IMG/VR virus record: IMGVR_UViG_3300008107_000017
Coordinates: 1 to 64,000 of that record
Strand: one strand, 5' to 3'
Origin: a virus
Length of the DNA: 64,000 nucleotides
Each line of letters starts with the position of its first letter. The first letter of the stretch is position 1. Of this stretch, positions 57,284 to 64,000 are shown piece after piece. The notes beneath the pieces were generated by a model. It had not been told where the DNA came from and did not search any database. It saw nothing but the letters and a program-made list of their open reading frames with translations. The position numbers and the translations under genes are program-made.

Positions 57284-60200
57284 ATGGCACTAGATCCAAG
57301 AATCGCTTCTCTTAAAGCCGCAGGTACATACCGCTTCGAATTTGATAAGAGTCAAGTTGTTAGCATTCCTGCAAACCAAACAAGATTAATTGTTGGTTTT
57401 TCTAAGAAAGGTCCTTTTAATACCCCAGTTTTTGTACCGGATACTGCATTTTTTAAGCAAGTATTTGGAGATATTGACAGAAACCTCGAAAGAAAGGATT
57501 CATACTTTCATAGAAGCTGCTTAGCTGCATTAGAAAGAGGACCAATTTTAGCCCTTAACCTTTTAGCATTAGACTCAAACGACGATGTAGACTACATTAA
57601 GTTAGGTACTGCTGCTACACCGGAAGCTCAAAATAATGCAGGTGCTTCTGGAGAATATCAAAAATTTTACAACAGGGATAAATTCTTTTTCCCTGATAGT
57701 GATGCATTCCTAGATAACGTTGGAGCAAACAGAAATGTATTAAGCTCTCTAACTACTAATGATCTTTTAGATTTTGTTAACTTAGGTCAAAATCCAATAT
57801 CAATAATTGTTAGAAAAGCTGCAAACGATAATGTTGCAAGCTTTAATGTTACTGTTGAAGAATGGTACGGAACTGCAAATGTTCCTGGTTTCTTAGATAA
57901 AGACAGTTTAATCTCTGACTTTATGGTAGATGTATTTGTCATTGAAGGTAACTTTGGTGGAAACTTCGGTTCTGCTACACCTTATGACAGATTTACTGCC
58001 GATCCTACATTCCAACAATATTTTAATCCAACTAAAGGTATTGAGAGAAAGAAATTTGCATCTGACACAACCGATACTAAATTACAAGAATTCTTTAATG
58101 AATCAGAAGTAAACCTAATTGCAACTTACACTGCATGTTTAATTCCTGATTTTGTAGATTTACTTGGTAATAACTTATTCATTGAGAAATTAATCAATGC
58201 TGATACTGCTACAACCGGATTATTCTGCGCTGTGAATGAAGATCTCTTCAGTGGAGATTTTCTAATCGATGGTGTAAAAGGTGGTATTGACCTAATTGGA
58301 CATAACATCGAATATACTCAGGCTACTGGTATTCAGGATGATGTTAATTTCCTTTCATATAGCGAAGCAATTGTGGCTGACCTTCCTTATGCAAGAGCTG
58401 CACAAGGTGTAAACCTAGCAACTATTGCAACAGGTGACATAGTATCTGTTAATACTTTAACAGGAGGAAATATTCAGATCTCAGTAATTGGATCTGCGGG
58501 TAATCCTTTATATGATGCATTCGCAAGTATGTCTGCTAACTCTCCTACAACAGTAGGTTCTTACATTAAAGGTGCAATTAGCAATAAGTATGTTCCTGTA
58601 CTTTCTGTGAATGTTACCAATACCGTTGTTACTGTTGTTTTATCAGGAGTAGGTGGAATTGTATCTGGTGATTTTCCAACATCATTAGGAACTACATATA
58701 CTTATGTAAATGAAGAAGACTTAGGTTTTACCGTTCATGAATTTGAAACTTCAAATACTAATGCTAATATCATTGGTTCTTACGGAAGTGCTCTTTACAG
58801 TTCATTCTCTAACGGAACTCTTACTGATGGTGATGAAGCAGTATGGGAAATCTCTGGTAATGAATATACATCTTACCTAGTATTTAATGCTACTAGTTAC
58901 GGATTTATTCATACTGGTGTACCTGCTACTGTAAGTACTAAGTTTGCAATCTCTGACCCTGCATATTACATACCAGGTGTTAGAATAACTCCTTATCAAC
59001 AAGATACTTTTGTAAACGTTACTCCAAGATCTCAGTTTAATATGGATAGCGGTACAGGATACTTCTTAAATTCAAACGGAGGCTCTGTTGGATTAAACAC
59101 GTTAGATATCCAAACACTTAAAGGATCTCTTAATCGTTCAATCGATATTATATCAGATTCTTCAACTGAACCACTTCTTAAACCTAACCAGGTACTTATT
59201 GCATCAACTAACCCTGATGCTTCTACTGTGGTTGTAGGAAATTATCTTTTACATTTTGAAGGTAATGTTTCAGTACCTCACTCTAGATTAACTAGAATTA
59301 ATCAAGTTCAAGGTGGTAAAACGAATAATGAATTCCCTACTATCCCAGTAGGAACTACTGCATTACTTGTGACATGTCAATCTGAAATTAACGTTACTAC
59401 TGTAAATTCTATTAAGAAGGTTGAACTTTATTACCCAATTGATACTTGGGTTGATTACCTAAACATCTTTACTCTTGACGGATTTGTATTGGATGTTAAT
59501 AAACACGTACCTAACGGAACCAATGATCGTCAGAATGCTATTCTTAATGGAACATTAAGTGGAACAAATTTATTTAAAGCATTAACTGATAGAGAAACTA
59601 TTAACTTCCGTTACTTAATTGATACTTTTGGAAACGGTATTGAAAGTGGATCTAAGTCAATCTATACTAACTTATGTCAAACTAGAAAGAATGCATTTGC
59701 AATTATTAATGCACCTTCTGCAAAAGACTTTAAGGCTAACGTAGACCCTTCATTCGTGGATGCAACTGGAGCCTTATCATCTAGATTTATTTCTACAGGT
59801 GGTGATCTTTCTAAGAACCCAACAGTTAGATACTCATTGCCTGCATCTACTCAAGGTGGAAGCTGGGGTGGATTCTATTATCCTTTTATTACTGTAAGGG
59901 ATTTAGGAAAGAACATTAACGTTCCTCCTGCTGCTTATGTATCAAATAACTTTATTGCAAAGTATGAAAATGCATTACCTTGGTCTTTGGTTGCAGGTGT
60001 TCGTAGAGGTGTTGTAGGTGGAACTGGTGTGGTAGGATTAGAAATTAATCTTGACCTATCAGATAGAGAATACTTAGAACCATTTGGATTGAATCCAATC
60101 ATTTTCCAAAGTGGAACTGGTCCAACTATCTTTGCAAATAAAACTGCTCAACAAACTCCTAAATCTGCATTAAGTTCAATTAATGTGAGAGAGGTTGTTA

Positions 60201-60499
60201 TTTACATCCAGGATGGTATTGAGGCAATTCTTAAGAATTACTTATTTGAGTTCAATACTGCTCAAACAAGATTGGAAATTAAAACTCTTGCTGATAACTT
60301 CTTATCAACGGTCCAAAACGATGATGGTGTATATGACTTCAGAAACGTAATGGATGAAACTAATAATACGCCGGAAGTTATTGATCAAAATGTTGGTATC
60401 CTAGATACTTATATTGAACCAGTAAGAGGAATGGAAATTTTGGTTCAAAGAACCACTATTTTAAGAACTGGAGCAATTAGTTCAGGAAACTTCCAATAA
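57284..60499 (+). CDS. 18: Contractile tail sheath protein (gp18-like, enlarged)
   Basis: A 1071-residue protein, over 400 residues longer than T4 gp18 (659). The conserved sheath ends are clear. N-terminal: VVSIPANQTRLIVGFSKKGP, FNTPVFVPD and CLAALERGPILALNLLAL (~25-105). C-terminal: LEPFGLNPIIFQSGTGPTIF, INVREVVIYIQDGIEAILKNYLFEFN and PVRGMEILVQRTTILRTGAI (~900-1065). The extra mass is a beta-rich insertion at roughly 180-700 with Thr/Asn/Gly-rich stretches, probably surface-exposed domains. Codon use is biased to highly expressed forms. Confidence 0.92.
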   Translation: MALDPRIASLKAAGTYRFEFDKSQVVSIPANQTRLIVGFSKKGPFNTPVFVPDTAFFKQVFGDIDRNLERKDSYFHRSCLAALERGPILALNLLALDSNDDVDYIKLGTAATPEAQNNAGASGEYQKFYNRDKFFFPDSDAFLDNVGANRNVLSSLTTNDLLDFVNLGQNPISIIVRKAANDNVASFNVTVEEWYGTANVPGFLDKDSLISDFMVDVFVIEGNFGGNFGSATPYDRFTADPTFQQYFNPTKGIERKKFASDTTDTKLQEFFNESEVNLIATYTACLIPDFVDLLGNNLFIEKLINADTATTGLFCAVNEDLFSGDFLIDGVKGGIDLIGHNIEYTQATGIQDDVNFLSYSEAIVADLPYARAAQGVNLATIATGDIVSVNTLTGGNIQISVIGSAGNPLYDAFASMSANSPTTVGSYIKGAISNKYVPVLSVNVTNTVVTVVLSGVGGIVSGDFPTSLGTTYTYVNEEDLGFTVHEFETSNTNANIIGSYGSALYSSFSNGTLTDGDEAVWEISGNEYTSYLVFNATSYGFIHTGVPATVSTKFAISDPAYYIPGVRITPYQQDTFVNVTPRSQFNMDSGTGYFLNSNGGSVGLNTLDIQTLKGSLNRSIDIISDSSTEPLLKPNQVLIASTNPDASTVVVGNYLLHFEGNVSVPHSRLTRINQVQGGKTNNEFPTIPVGTTALLVTCQSEINVTTVNSIKKVELYYPIDTWVDYLNIFTLDGFVLDVNKHVPNGTNDRQNAILNGTLSGTNLFKALTDRETINFRYLIDTFGNGIESGSKSIYTNLCQTRKNAFAIINAPSAKDFKANVDPSFVDATGALSSRFISTGGDLSKNPTVRYSLPASTQGGSWGGFYYPFITVRDLGKNINVPPAAYVSNNFIAKYENALPWSLVAGVRRGVVGGTGVVGLEINLDLSDREYLEPFGLNPIIFQSGTGPTIFANKTAQQTPKSALSSINVREVVIYIQDGIEAILKNYLFEFNTAQTRLEIKTLADNFLSTVQNDDGVYDFRNVMDETNNTPEVIDQNVGILDTYIEPVRGMEILVQRTTILRTGAISSGNFQ

Positions 60500-60539
60500 A
60501 AGAAATAAAGAAAGAATAAATAAAAAAATAAGTTAAACT

Positions 60540-61103
60540 ATGCCATTACCACATTACACTCAATCAAGGGCAAGTAATAACAGATACGAACCTATTCAGC
60601 CTAACCTATTTGAGGTAACACTCTTTACCCCAAATGGTGATGATACTGGTTTGATCCTTGAACATGTTATATCTGTTGGAGGTTTAAATGCATTAAATCC
60701 TTCAGTAGATGCAATTGGTCAAAAATATAAATTTGCAGATCGTTCTTTTGCAGGTATGCCTGGTCAGACTTTCGTAGATCTTACTATCGCGTTTACACTG
60801 AATCTAAATGATGCAAATGAAAACTACATTTACAATACCATGAGAAACTGGTATAAATTAATCTACGATCCATTGACTGGTGAAATGGGATTAAAGAAAG
60901 ACTATGTAGGAAGCATGATCATTGTTCAATATAACCGTGCAGGGGATATCTTCAGAAAGATTACTTGTAAGGACATCTTCCCAACTGGTGCACCTGATTT
61001 TATTGATGCACTTGATTATGGAACAGCCGATGCTGCCCAGTTATCAATGACTTATCGTTGTGACCATTGGGTTGAAGAAAACGTTGGAGCTCCAAATAAC
61101 TAA
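60540..61103 (+). CDS. 19: Tail tube protein (gp19-like)
   Basis: A 187-residue protein (T4 gp19 163). LPHYTQSRASNNRYEPIQPN then LFEVTLFTP at the start, SVGGLNALNPSVDAIGQKYKFADRSF, YNTMRNWYKLIYDPLTGEMG and DIFRKITCKDIFPTGAP with a final SMTYRCDHW are standard for T4-type inner tube proteins. It forms hexameric rings inside the sheath. No promoter element is seen between genes 18 and 19; the pair appears co-transcribed and ends at a strong terminator. Confidence 0.93.
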   Translation: MPLPHYTQSRASNNRYEPIQPNLFEVTLFTPNGDDTGLILEHVISVGGLNALNPSVDAIGQKYKFADRSFAGMPGQTFVDLTIAFTLNLNDANENYIYNTMRNWYKLIYDPLTGEMGLKKDYVGSMIIVQYNRAGDIFRKITCKDIFPTGAPDFIDALDYGTADAAQLSMTYRCDHWVEENVGAPNN

Positions 61104-61120
61104 ATCTAAACATTTAACAA

Positions 61121-61146
61121 AAACTGGCCTTAGGGCCAGTTTTTTT
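61121..61146 (+). terminator. Intrinsic terminator after the tail tube gene
   Basis: ACTGGCC (61123-61129) pairs with GGCCAGT (61134-61140) around TTAG; A-rich upstream and T6 (61141-61146) downstream. Confidence 0.9.
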
Positions 61147-61158
61147 GTCTTATCTCTA

Positions 61159-61167
61159 ATATATAAT
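61159..61167 (+). promoter_or_regulatory. Variant late-type element (ATATATAAT)
   Basis: TAATATATAATA context, 23 nt before ATG 61191 and just after the tube terminator. Confidence 0.45.
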
Positions 61168-61190
61168 ATAGAATACATAATCTATAGATC

Positions 61191-61661
61191 ATGATTATAT
61201 TTAAAGTAGAAAATATATCCAATGGGAAAACCTATGTGGGATATGCAGTTAATGATAATCCTAATAATTTAGGTACCGGAAAATACATTAAGAGAGCCGT
61301 AAAGGATTTTGGCACAACATCCTTTAAGAGAGATGTGTTAGAAAGATTTGATGAAGAAGAATCTTTAGGTATTGTAATGGACCGGGTTGAATTTTGGATT
61401 AAAAAATTCAAATCTGACAATCCTAAATTTGGATATAATGAAAGCGTACAGGAAATGATTCCTCAAAAAAAGAAATTGACAAAAAAATTACAAGTTCTTT
61501 TAACACCTGAGGATGAAGATAACTTAAATACTATTATCATTCAAAAATCAATGGAATCTGGTATTAGGCCAATTCCTATCTCAAGATATGTTAGAAACAT
61601 TATTGTTGAACATATTGTAGAAGAAACTACACCAGAAAAACAATTAACAAAAAACAAATAA
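61191..61661 (+). CDS. GIY-YIG nuclease domain fused to a ribbon-helix-helix DNA-binding segment
   Basis: A 156-residue protein. Residues ~1-85 match short GIY-YIG homing endonucleases: IFKVENISNGKTYVGYAV (the K-x-Y-V-G-Y strand stands for the YIG part), KYIKRAVKDFGTTSFKRDVLERF, VEFWIKKF (catalytic Glu) and KFGYNES. Residues ~95-145 (KKLQVLLTPEDEDNLNTIII, then PISRYVRNIIVEHIVEE) look like a ribbon-helix-helix: a short strand, helix, Ser-Arg-Tyr-Val helix. It is probably a free-standing homing endonuclease inserted between tube and hub genes. An intact activity is not proven. Confidence 0.7.
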   Translation: MIIFKVENISNGKTYVGYAVNDNPNNLGTGKYIKRAVKDFGTTSFKRDVLERFDEEESLGIVMDRVEFWIKKFKSDNPKFGYNESVQEMIPQKKKLTKKLQVLLTPEDEDNLNTIIIQKSMESGIRPIPISRYVRNIIVEHIVEETTPEKQLTKNK

Positions 61662-61662
61662 C

Positions 61663-62655
61663 ATGAGTAATCACGAAGAAAATATCAAAAAAGAGTTTGA
61701 AGCAGCAGAAGGCATTCAACCAGCAACAGTAGTTAATGATGGTAAAATTACAAATTTAGGTAAAGTTGATCCAACCAAAGGGATGGGACTTACTTCACCA
61801 GACGATCCTGAGATTAGAAGAATTCAGGAGTTAACCGGTTATATGAAGTTAGATTTAGGAAATCTTCCTTCTGCTGGTAAATTTTATCGTGAAGATTTTG
61901 AAATTCATATTAGAGCTGCAAGAGTTGGTGAGATTAGAGATTTCTCTACAATCGATGAAGAAAACATTAGAGACGTAGATGAAAAACTAAATTCTATTCT
62001 TGTAGGCTGTACTAAAATTATGTACGGTAACCAAAGAGGATCATATCGTGATATTCTTGAAGAAGACCGTATTTATGTTTTACTTTCAATCAGAGAGCTT
62101 ACATTCAAAAATGGTGAAGCTAAATTAATGATGCCAGTAGGTAAAAAGAAATGTACTTCAGGTTCATGTAAGTCACAGGATAGTGTAGAATTAAAAACAG
62201 CCAATCTTCAGTTTAATGAAGTAGATGATCTTATTGAAAAGTATTATGATTCTGTAAATAAATGCTACACTATTCCAACCAAAAGCCACGGTGAATTAGT
62301 ATTAGCACCACCTACAATTGGTGTTATGAGAGCTATTACTGATTGGGCAAGAAAGAGAGAGGAAGAAAATAAATCGTGGGATAAATCTTCTCTTGGTATA
62401 CTTCCTTATGTGCAAAGAGAATGGCGAGGATTTGATGAAAAGCAAATCTTCTCTGCTATGACATCATTCCAAGGATGGGATTCTGGTAAATATTCAATAA
62501 TTTTTAGATTGGTGGAAAAAATGAAAATAGGTATTAAGCCTGAATTTGTTTACCCATGTCAATCTTGTGGCGCGGAGGTCACAGTTCCGCTTTCCTTTCC
62601 CGGCGGAATCAAATCTCTGTTCATTATTCAAGATATCTCTTCTGAACTTCTATAA
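61663..62655 (+). CDS. 26: Baseplate hub protein (gp26-like, T4_baseplate family)
   Basis: A 330-residue protein. LDLGNLPSAGKFYREDFEIHIRAARVGEI (~58-86) is the family's 'LPSKG-x-Y...IR' strand pair. LNSILVGCTKIMYG, DILEEDRIYVLLSIRELTF (~128-146) and later FVYPCQSCGAEVTVPLSFP (~295-313, a C-x-x-C) follow. T4 gp26 has 208 residues. It takes part in building the central hub. The stop is followed 16 nt later by a small gene whose frame is open through the last 110 nt of this gene. Confidence 0.65.
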   Translation: MSNHEENIKKEFEAAEGIQPATVVNDGKITNLGKVDPTKGMGLTSPDDPEIRRIQELTGYMKLDLGNLPSAGKFYREDFEIHIRAARVGEIRDFSTIDEENIRDVDEKLNSILVGCTKIMYGNQRGSYRDILEEDRIYVLLSIRELTFKNGEAKLMMPVGKKKCTSGSCKSQDSVELKTANLQFNEVDDLIEKYYDSVNKCYTIPTKSHGELVLAPPTIGVMRAITDWARKREEENKSWDKSSLGILPYVQREWRGFDEKQIFSAMTSFQGWDSGKYSIIFRLVEKMKIGIKPEFVYPCQSCGAEVTVPLSFPGGIKSLFIIQDISSELL

Positions 62656-62671
62656 GATCAGGGTATTACTT

Positions 62672-62914
62672 ATGGAAAAATTGCATGTTCAGCCTACCGA
62701 GCTGGACATGCTTCCATATTATGAATTTGAGTATACTCTTGAAATCTATAATGACATCATTAAAGAACGTAATGATGAAGAAAAGAAACAAAATCAAGAT
62801 GCTGAAGATAAGTATAACATAGCTGGAATGCAGAAAAATGCTACCAATATGAATAAAAATATGTCTAGTTATAAGCAACCTTCTATGCCTAAGATAAGTA
62901 TGCCAAGATTCTAA
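62672..62914 (+). CDS. Small protein resembling the C-terminal part of gp26-like hub proteins
   Basis: An 80-residue protein from ATG 62672. VQPTELDMLPYYEFEYTLEIYND (~7-29) resembles the 'M-P-x-Y-E-x-x-x' helix that normally ends gp26-like hub proteins or the downstream partner of tail-assembly chaperone pairs. A Gln/Lys/Met-rich tail follows. The same frame is open back to 62546, so a +1 shift from the upstream gene could also produce a joined product. Separate translation from 62672 is the simplest reading. Confidence 0.55.
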   Translation: MEKLHVQPTELDMLPYYEFEYTLEIYNDIIKERNDEEKKQNQDAEDKYNIAGMQKNATNMNKNMSSYKQPSMPKISMPRF

Positions 62915-62923
62915 ATATATAAA
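62915..62923 (+). promoter_or_regulatory. Late-type ATATATAAA element
   Basis: AAATATATAAAT context, directly at the previous stop and 15 nt before ATG 62939. Confidence 0.55.
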
Positions 62924-62938
62924 TAAAGACAAAAGATA

Positions 62939-63931
62939 ATGGATAGACAACAAATTCTTAAAGATATTCAGGCAAAGAGCCAGGCTGCTTTTTCTGAAAT
63001 TAGAACACAGGCATTACAAGAAGCGGTTAGAAATATGTCAGCTGTTGCTGCAACCGGAGACTCAAGTAGCGGTGGGGGTGGTAGAACACCTTCATTGGAA
63101 TTTGTAGTAAATACCTTTGACAGTACTTACTTTGAATTTGATTTTACTTCTACTGGTGAACCTATTGAATTTACAATTGAATGGGGTGATGGTAATGTAC
63201 ATGTGGATTCAGGTGGTGGTGGCTATTACAGCGAAAACCATACATATGATGAGATTGGCGATTACACAGTTAAAGTATACTTTGATGATCCTCTAAAAAT
63301 CTTACAATTAAATTTTCCTGGTGATGGTGATGCACCTATTAAGTCAATATCACGTTTACAAACCCTTGCTAATTTACAAGAATTTAGGGCAGACTATAAT
63401 GCGTTAGAAAGTGTAGATTTTTCTGGTTTAACAAACCTTACATATATTGATATAAGTGACTGTGATCTTGTTGATACAAACACACCATCATTAACTTCTG
63501 TTAATTTATCAGGTTGCTATAATTTAATTGAGCTTCGTGTAGACGATAGTGATTTTTCAGGTGGATTCCCAGATCTTGTAGGATTAGTTAATCTTGAATT
63601 TTTTGATGCTGACCAATCTCTTATTGCAGGTAGTCTTGACATATCAATGTTACCTTCATTAACTGGATTTGATCTTAATGGAAATACAGATTTAACCGAG
63701 ATAATTATTGATAGCAGTCAACCTCTAGGTAATGGCGGCTATGATGTAAATGCATATAACTGTGACCTAACGGAAGAAGCGGTAGATAACATCTTAGTTG
63801 CTCTTTCTACAAACGGTGTATCAGGTGGATATGTTGAGTTAAACGGAGGAACTAATGCTACTCCTAGCGCAACTGGTCTTGCTGCTAAAGCGGTCCTAGA
63901 AGGTAACGGCTGGACGGTTGACGTTAACTAA
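62939..63931 (+). CDS. PKD-domain plus leucine-rich-repeat tail protein
   Basis: A 330-residue protein. Residues 1-35 are helical, then a Gly/Ser linker (SSSGGGGRTP). Residues ~52-125 are PKD-like: IEFTIEWGDGNVHVDSGG and NHTYDEIGDYTVKVYF, with the W-G-D-G and H-x-Y-x-x-x-G-x-Y-x-V signatures. Residues ~135-300 are leucine-rich repeats of ~22 residues (LANLQEFRADYNALESVDFS, LTNLTYIDISDCDLV, LTSVNLSGCYNLIELRVDDS, LVNLEFFDADQSLIAGSLDI, LPSLTGFDLNGNTDLTEIII). It is probably an adhesive tail or fibre protein; LRR domains are uncommon in phage virions. Confidence 0.75.
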   Translation: MDRQQILKDIQAKSQAAFSEIRTQALQEAVRNMSAVAATGDSSSGGGGRTPSLEFVVNTFDSTYFEFDFTSTGEPIEFTIEWGDGNVHVDSGGGGYYSENHTYDEIGDYTVKVYFDDPLKILQLNFPGDGDAPIKSISRLQTLANLQEFRADYNALESVDFSGLTNLTYIDISDCDLVDTNTPSLTSVNLSGCYNLIELRVDDSDFSGGFPDLVGLVNLEFFDADQSLIAGSLDISMLPSLTGFDLNGNTDLTEIIIDSSQPLGNGGYDVNAYNCDLTEEAVDNILVALSTNGVSGGYVELNGGTNATPSATGLAAKAVLEGNGWTVDVN

Positions 63932-63947
63932 TAAAATAACTCCATGA

Positions 63948-64000
63948 ATGGCAGTAGTAACCTTAAAGGATCTTATGGATCCTCTAACCAAGATAGCAAA
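63948..64000 (+). CDS. Start of a further gene running out of the window
   Basis: ATG 63948 opens MAVVTLKDLMDPLTKIA and continues past the window end. A second ATG at 63944 in another frame (MNGSSNLKGSYGSSNQDSK) is also open; the first reads more like a phage structural protein. Seventeen codons are too few to assign a function. Confidence 0.4.
   Translation, partial: MAVVTLKDLMDPLTKIA

Noticed and set aside
1-64000. Integrase, attachment sites or lysogeny repressor
   Set aside because: None was seen; gene content is that of a lytic T4-type phage.

Overview
The window is part of a large, strictly lytic-type myovirus of the T4 superfamily. I recognise homologues of T4 gene products 4, 15, 17, 18, 19, 20, 21, 23, 26, 31, 41, 43, 44, 45, 46, 47, 55, probably 16 and 62, plus UvsX, RNase H and NrdA/NrdB. 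The host is most likely a Bacteroidetes bacterium. Start codons are preceded by A-rich leaders rather than Shine-Dalgarno sequences. A clear TTG-17 bp-TATCTTTG promoter of the Bacteroidetes -33/-7 type lies at 17914-17941. A 58-residue protein of the Bacteroidetes/Chlamydia histone H1-like (Hc1) family is encoded at 17649. All recognised genes but one (47470-48279) are on the + strand.

Layout. 1-2275: the end of a long collagen-like fibre gene with a C-terminal S74-type chaperone/protease domain, then small late genes (2279-3154). 3242-8459: accessory and nucleotide/DNA-maintenance genes: a HAD-like protein, a TROVE/vWA (Ro60-like) protein, a 538-bp non-coding region with two candidate structured RNAs, a sigma70-like factor, a formamidopyrimidine-DNA glycosylase-like protein and an all-alpha dUTPase. 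8480-12767: the N-terminal half of a split family B DNA polymerase and class I ribonucleotide reductase. 12778-24495: a glycan cassette: KDO-8-phosphate synthase, Nudix, a dehydratase/acetyltransferase/aminotransferase trio of the UDP-diacetylbacillosamine type, glycosyltransferases, a kinase/HAD/nucleotidyltransferase set, an epimerase and a C5-cytosine DNA methyltransferase. 24542-34618: sliding clamp, C-terminal half of the polymerase, two glycosyltransferases joined across an A9 tract, UvsX, replicative helicase, gp47/gp46. 34643-47484: virion genes (gp15, gp55 late sigma, gp4, portal, protease-scaffold fusion, major capsid, capsid-linked repeat proteins). 47470-52119: the lone minus-strand gene, clamp loader, RNase H and small unknowns. 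52144-64000: membrane protein, lectin-like structural protein, terminase, co-chaperonin, sheath, tube, a GIY-YIG protein, baseplate hub and a PKD/leucine-rich-repeat fibre.

Regulation. Two upstream sequence signatures divide the genome by function. ATATATAAA stands 14-29 nt before most virion genes (75 nt before the capsid gene) and fits a T4-type late -10 element read by the gp55 homologue at 37576. CATATAAAAATAAA directly precedes five nucleotide-metabolism and replication genes, including both polymerase halves. A third signature, TCAATATAAATA, precedes both the Ro60-like gene and the candidate Y-like RNA immediately after it, making this pair the most interesting possible new system in the window. 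All functional calls come from reading the sequence; no database search was run.
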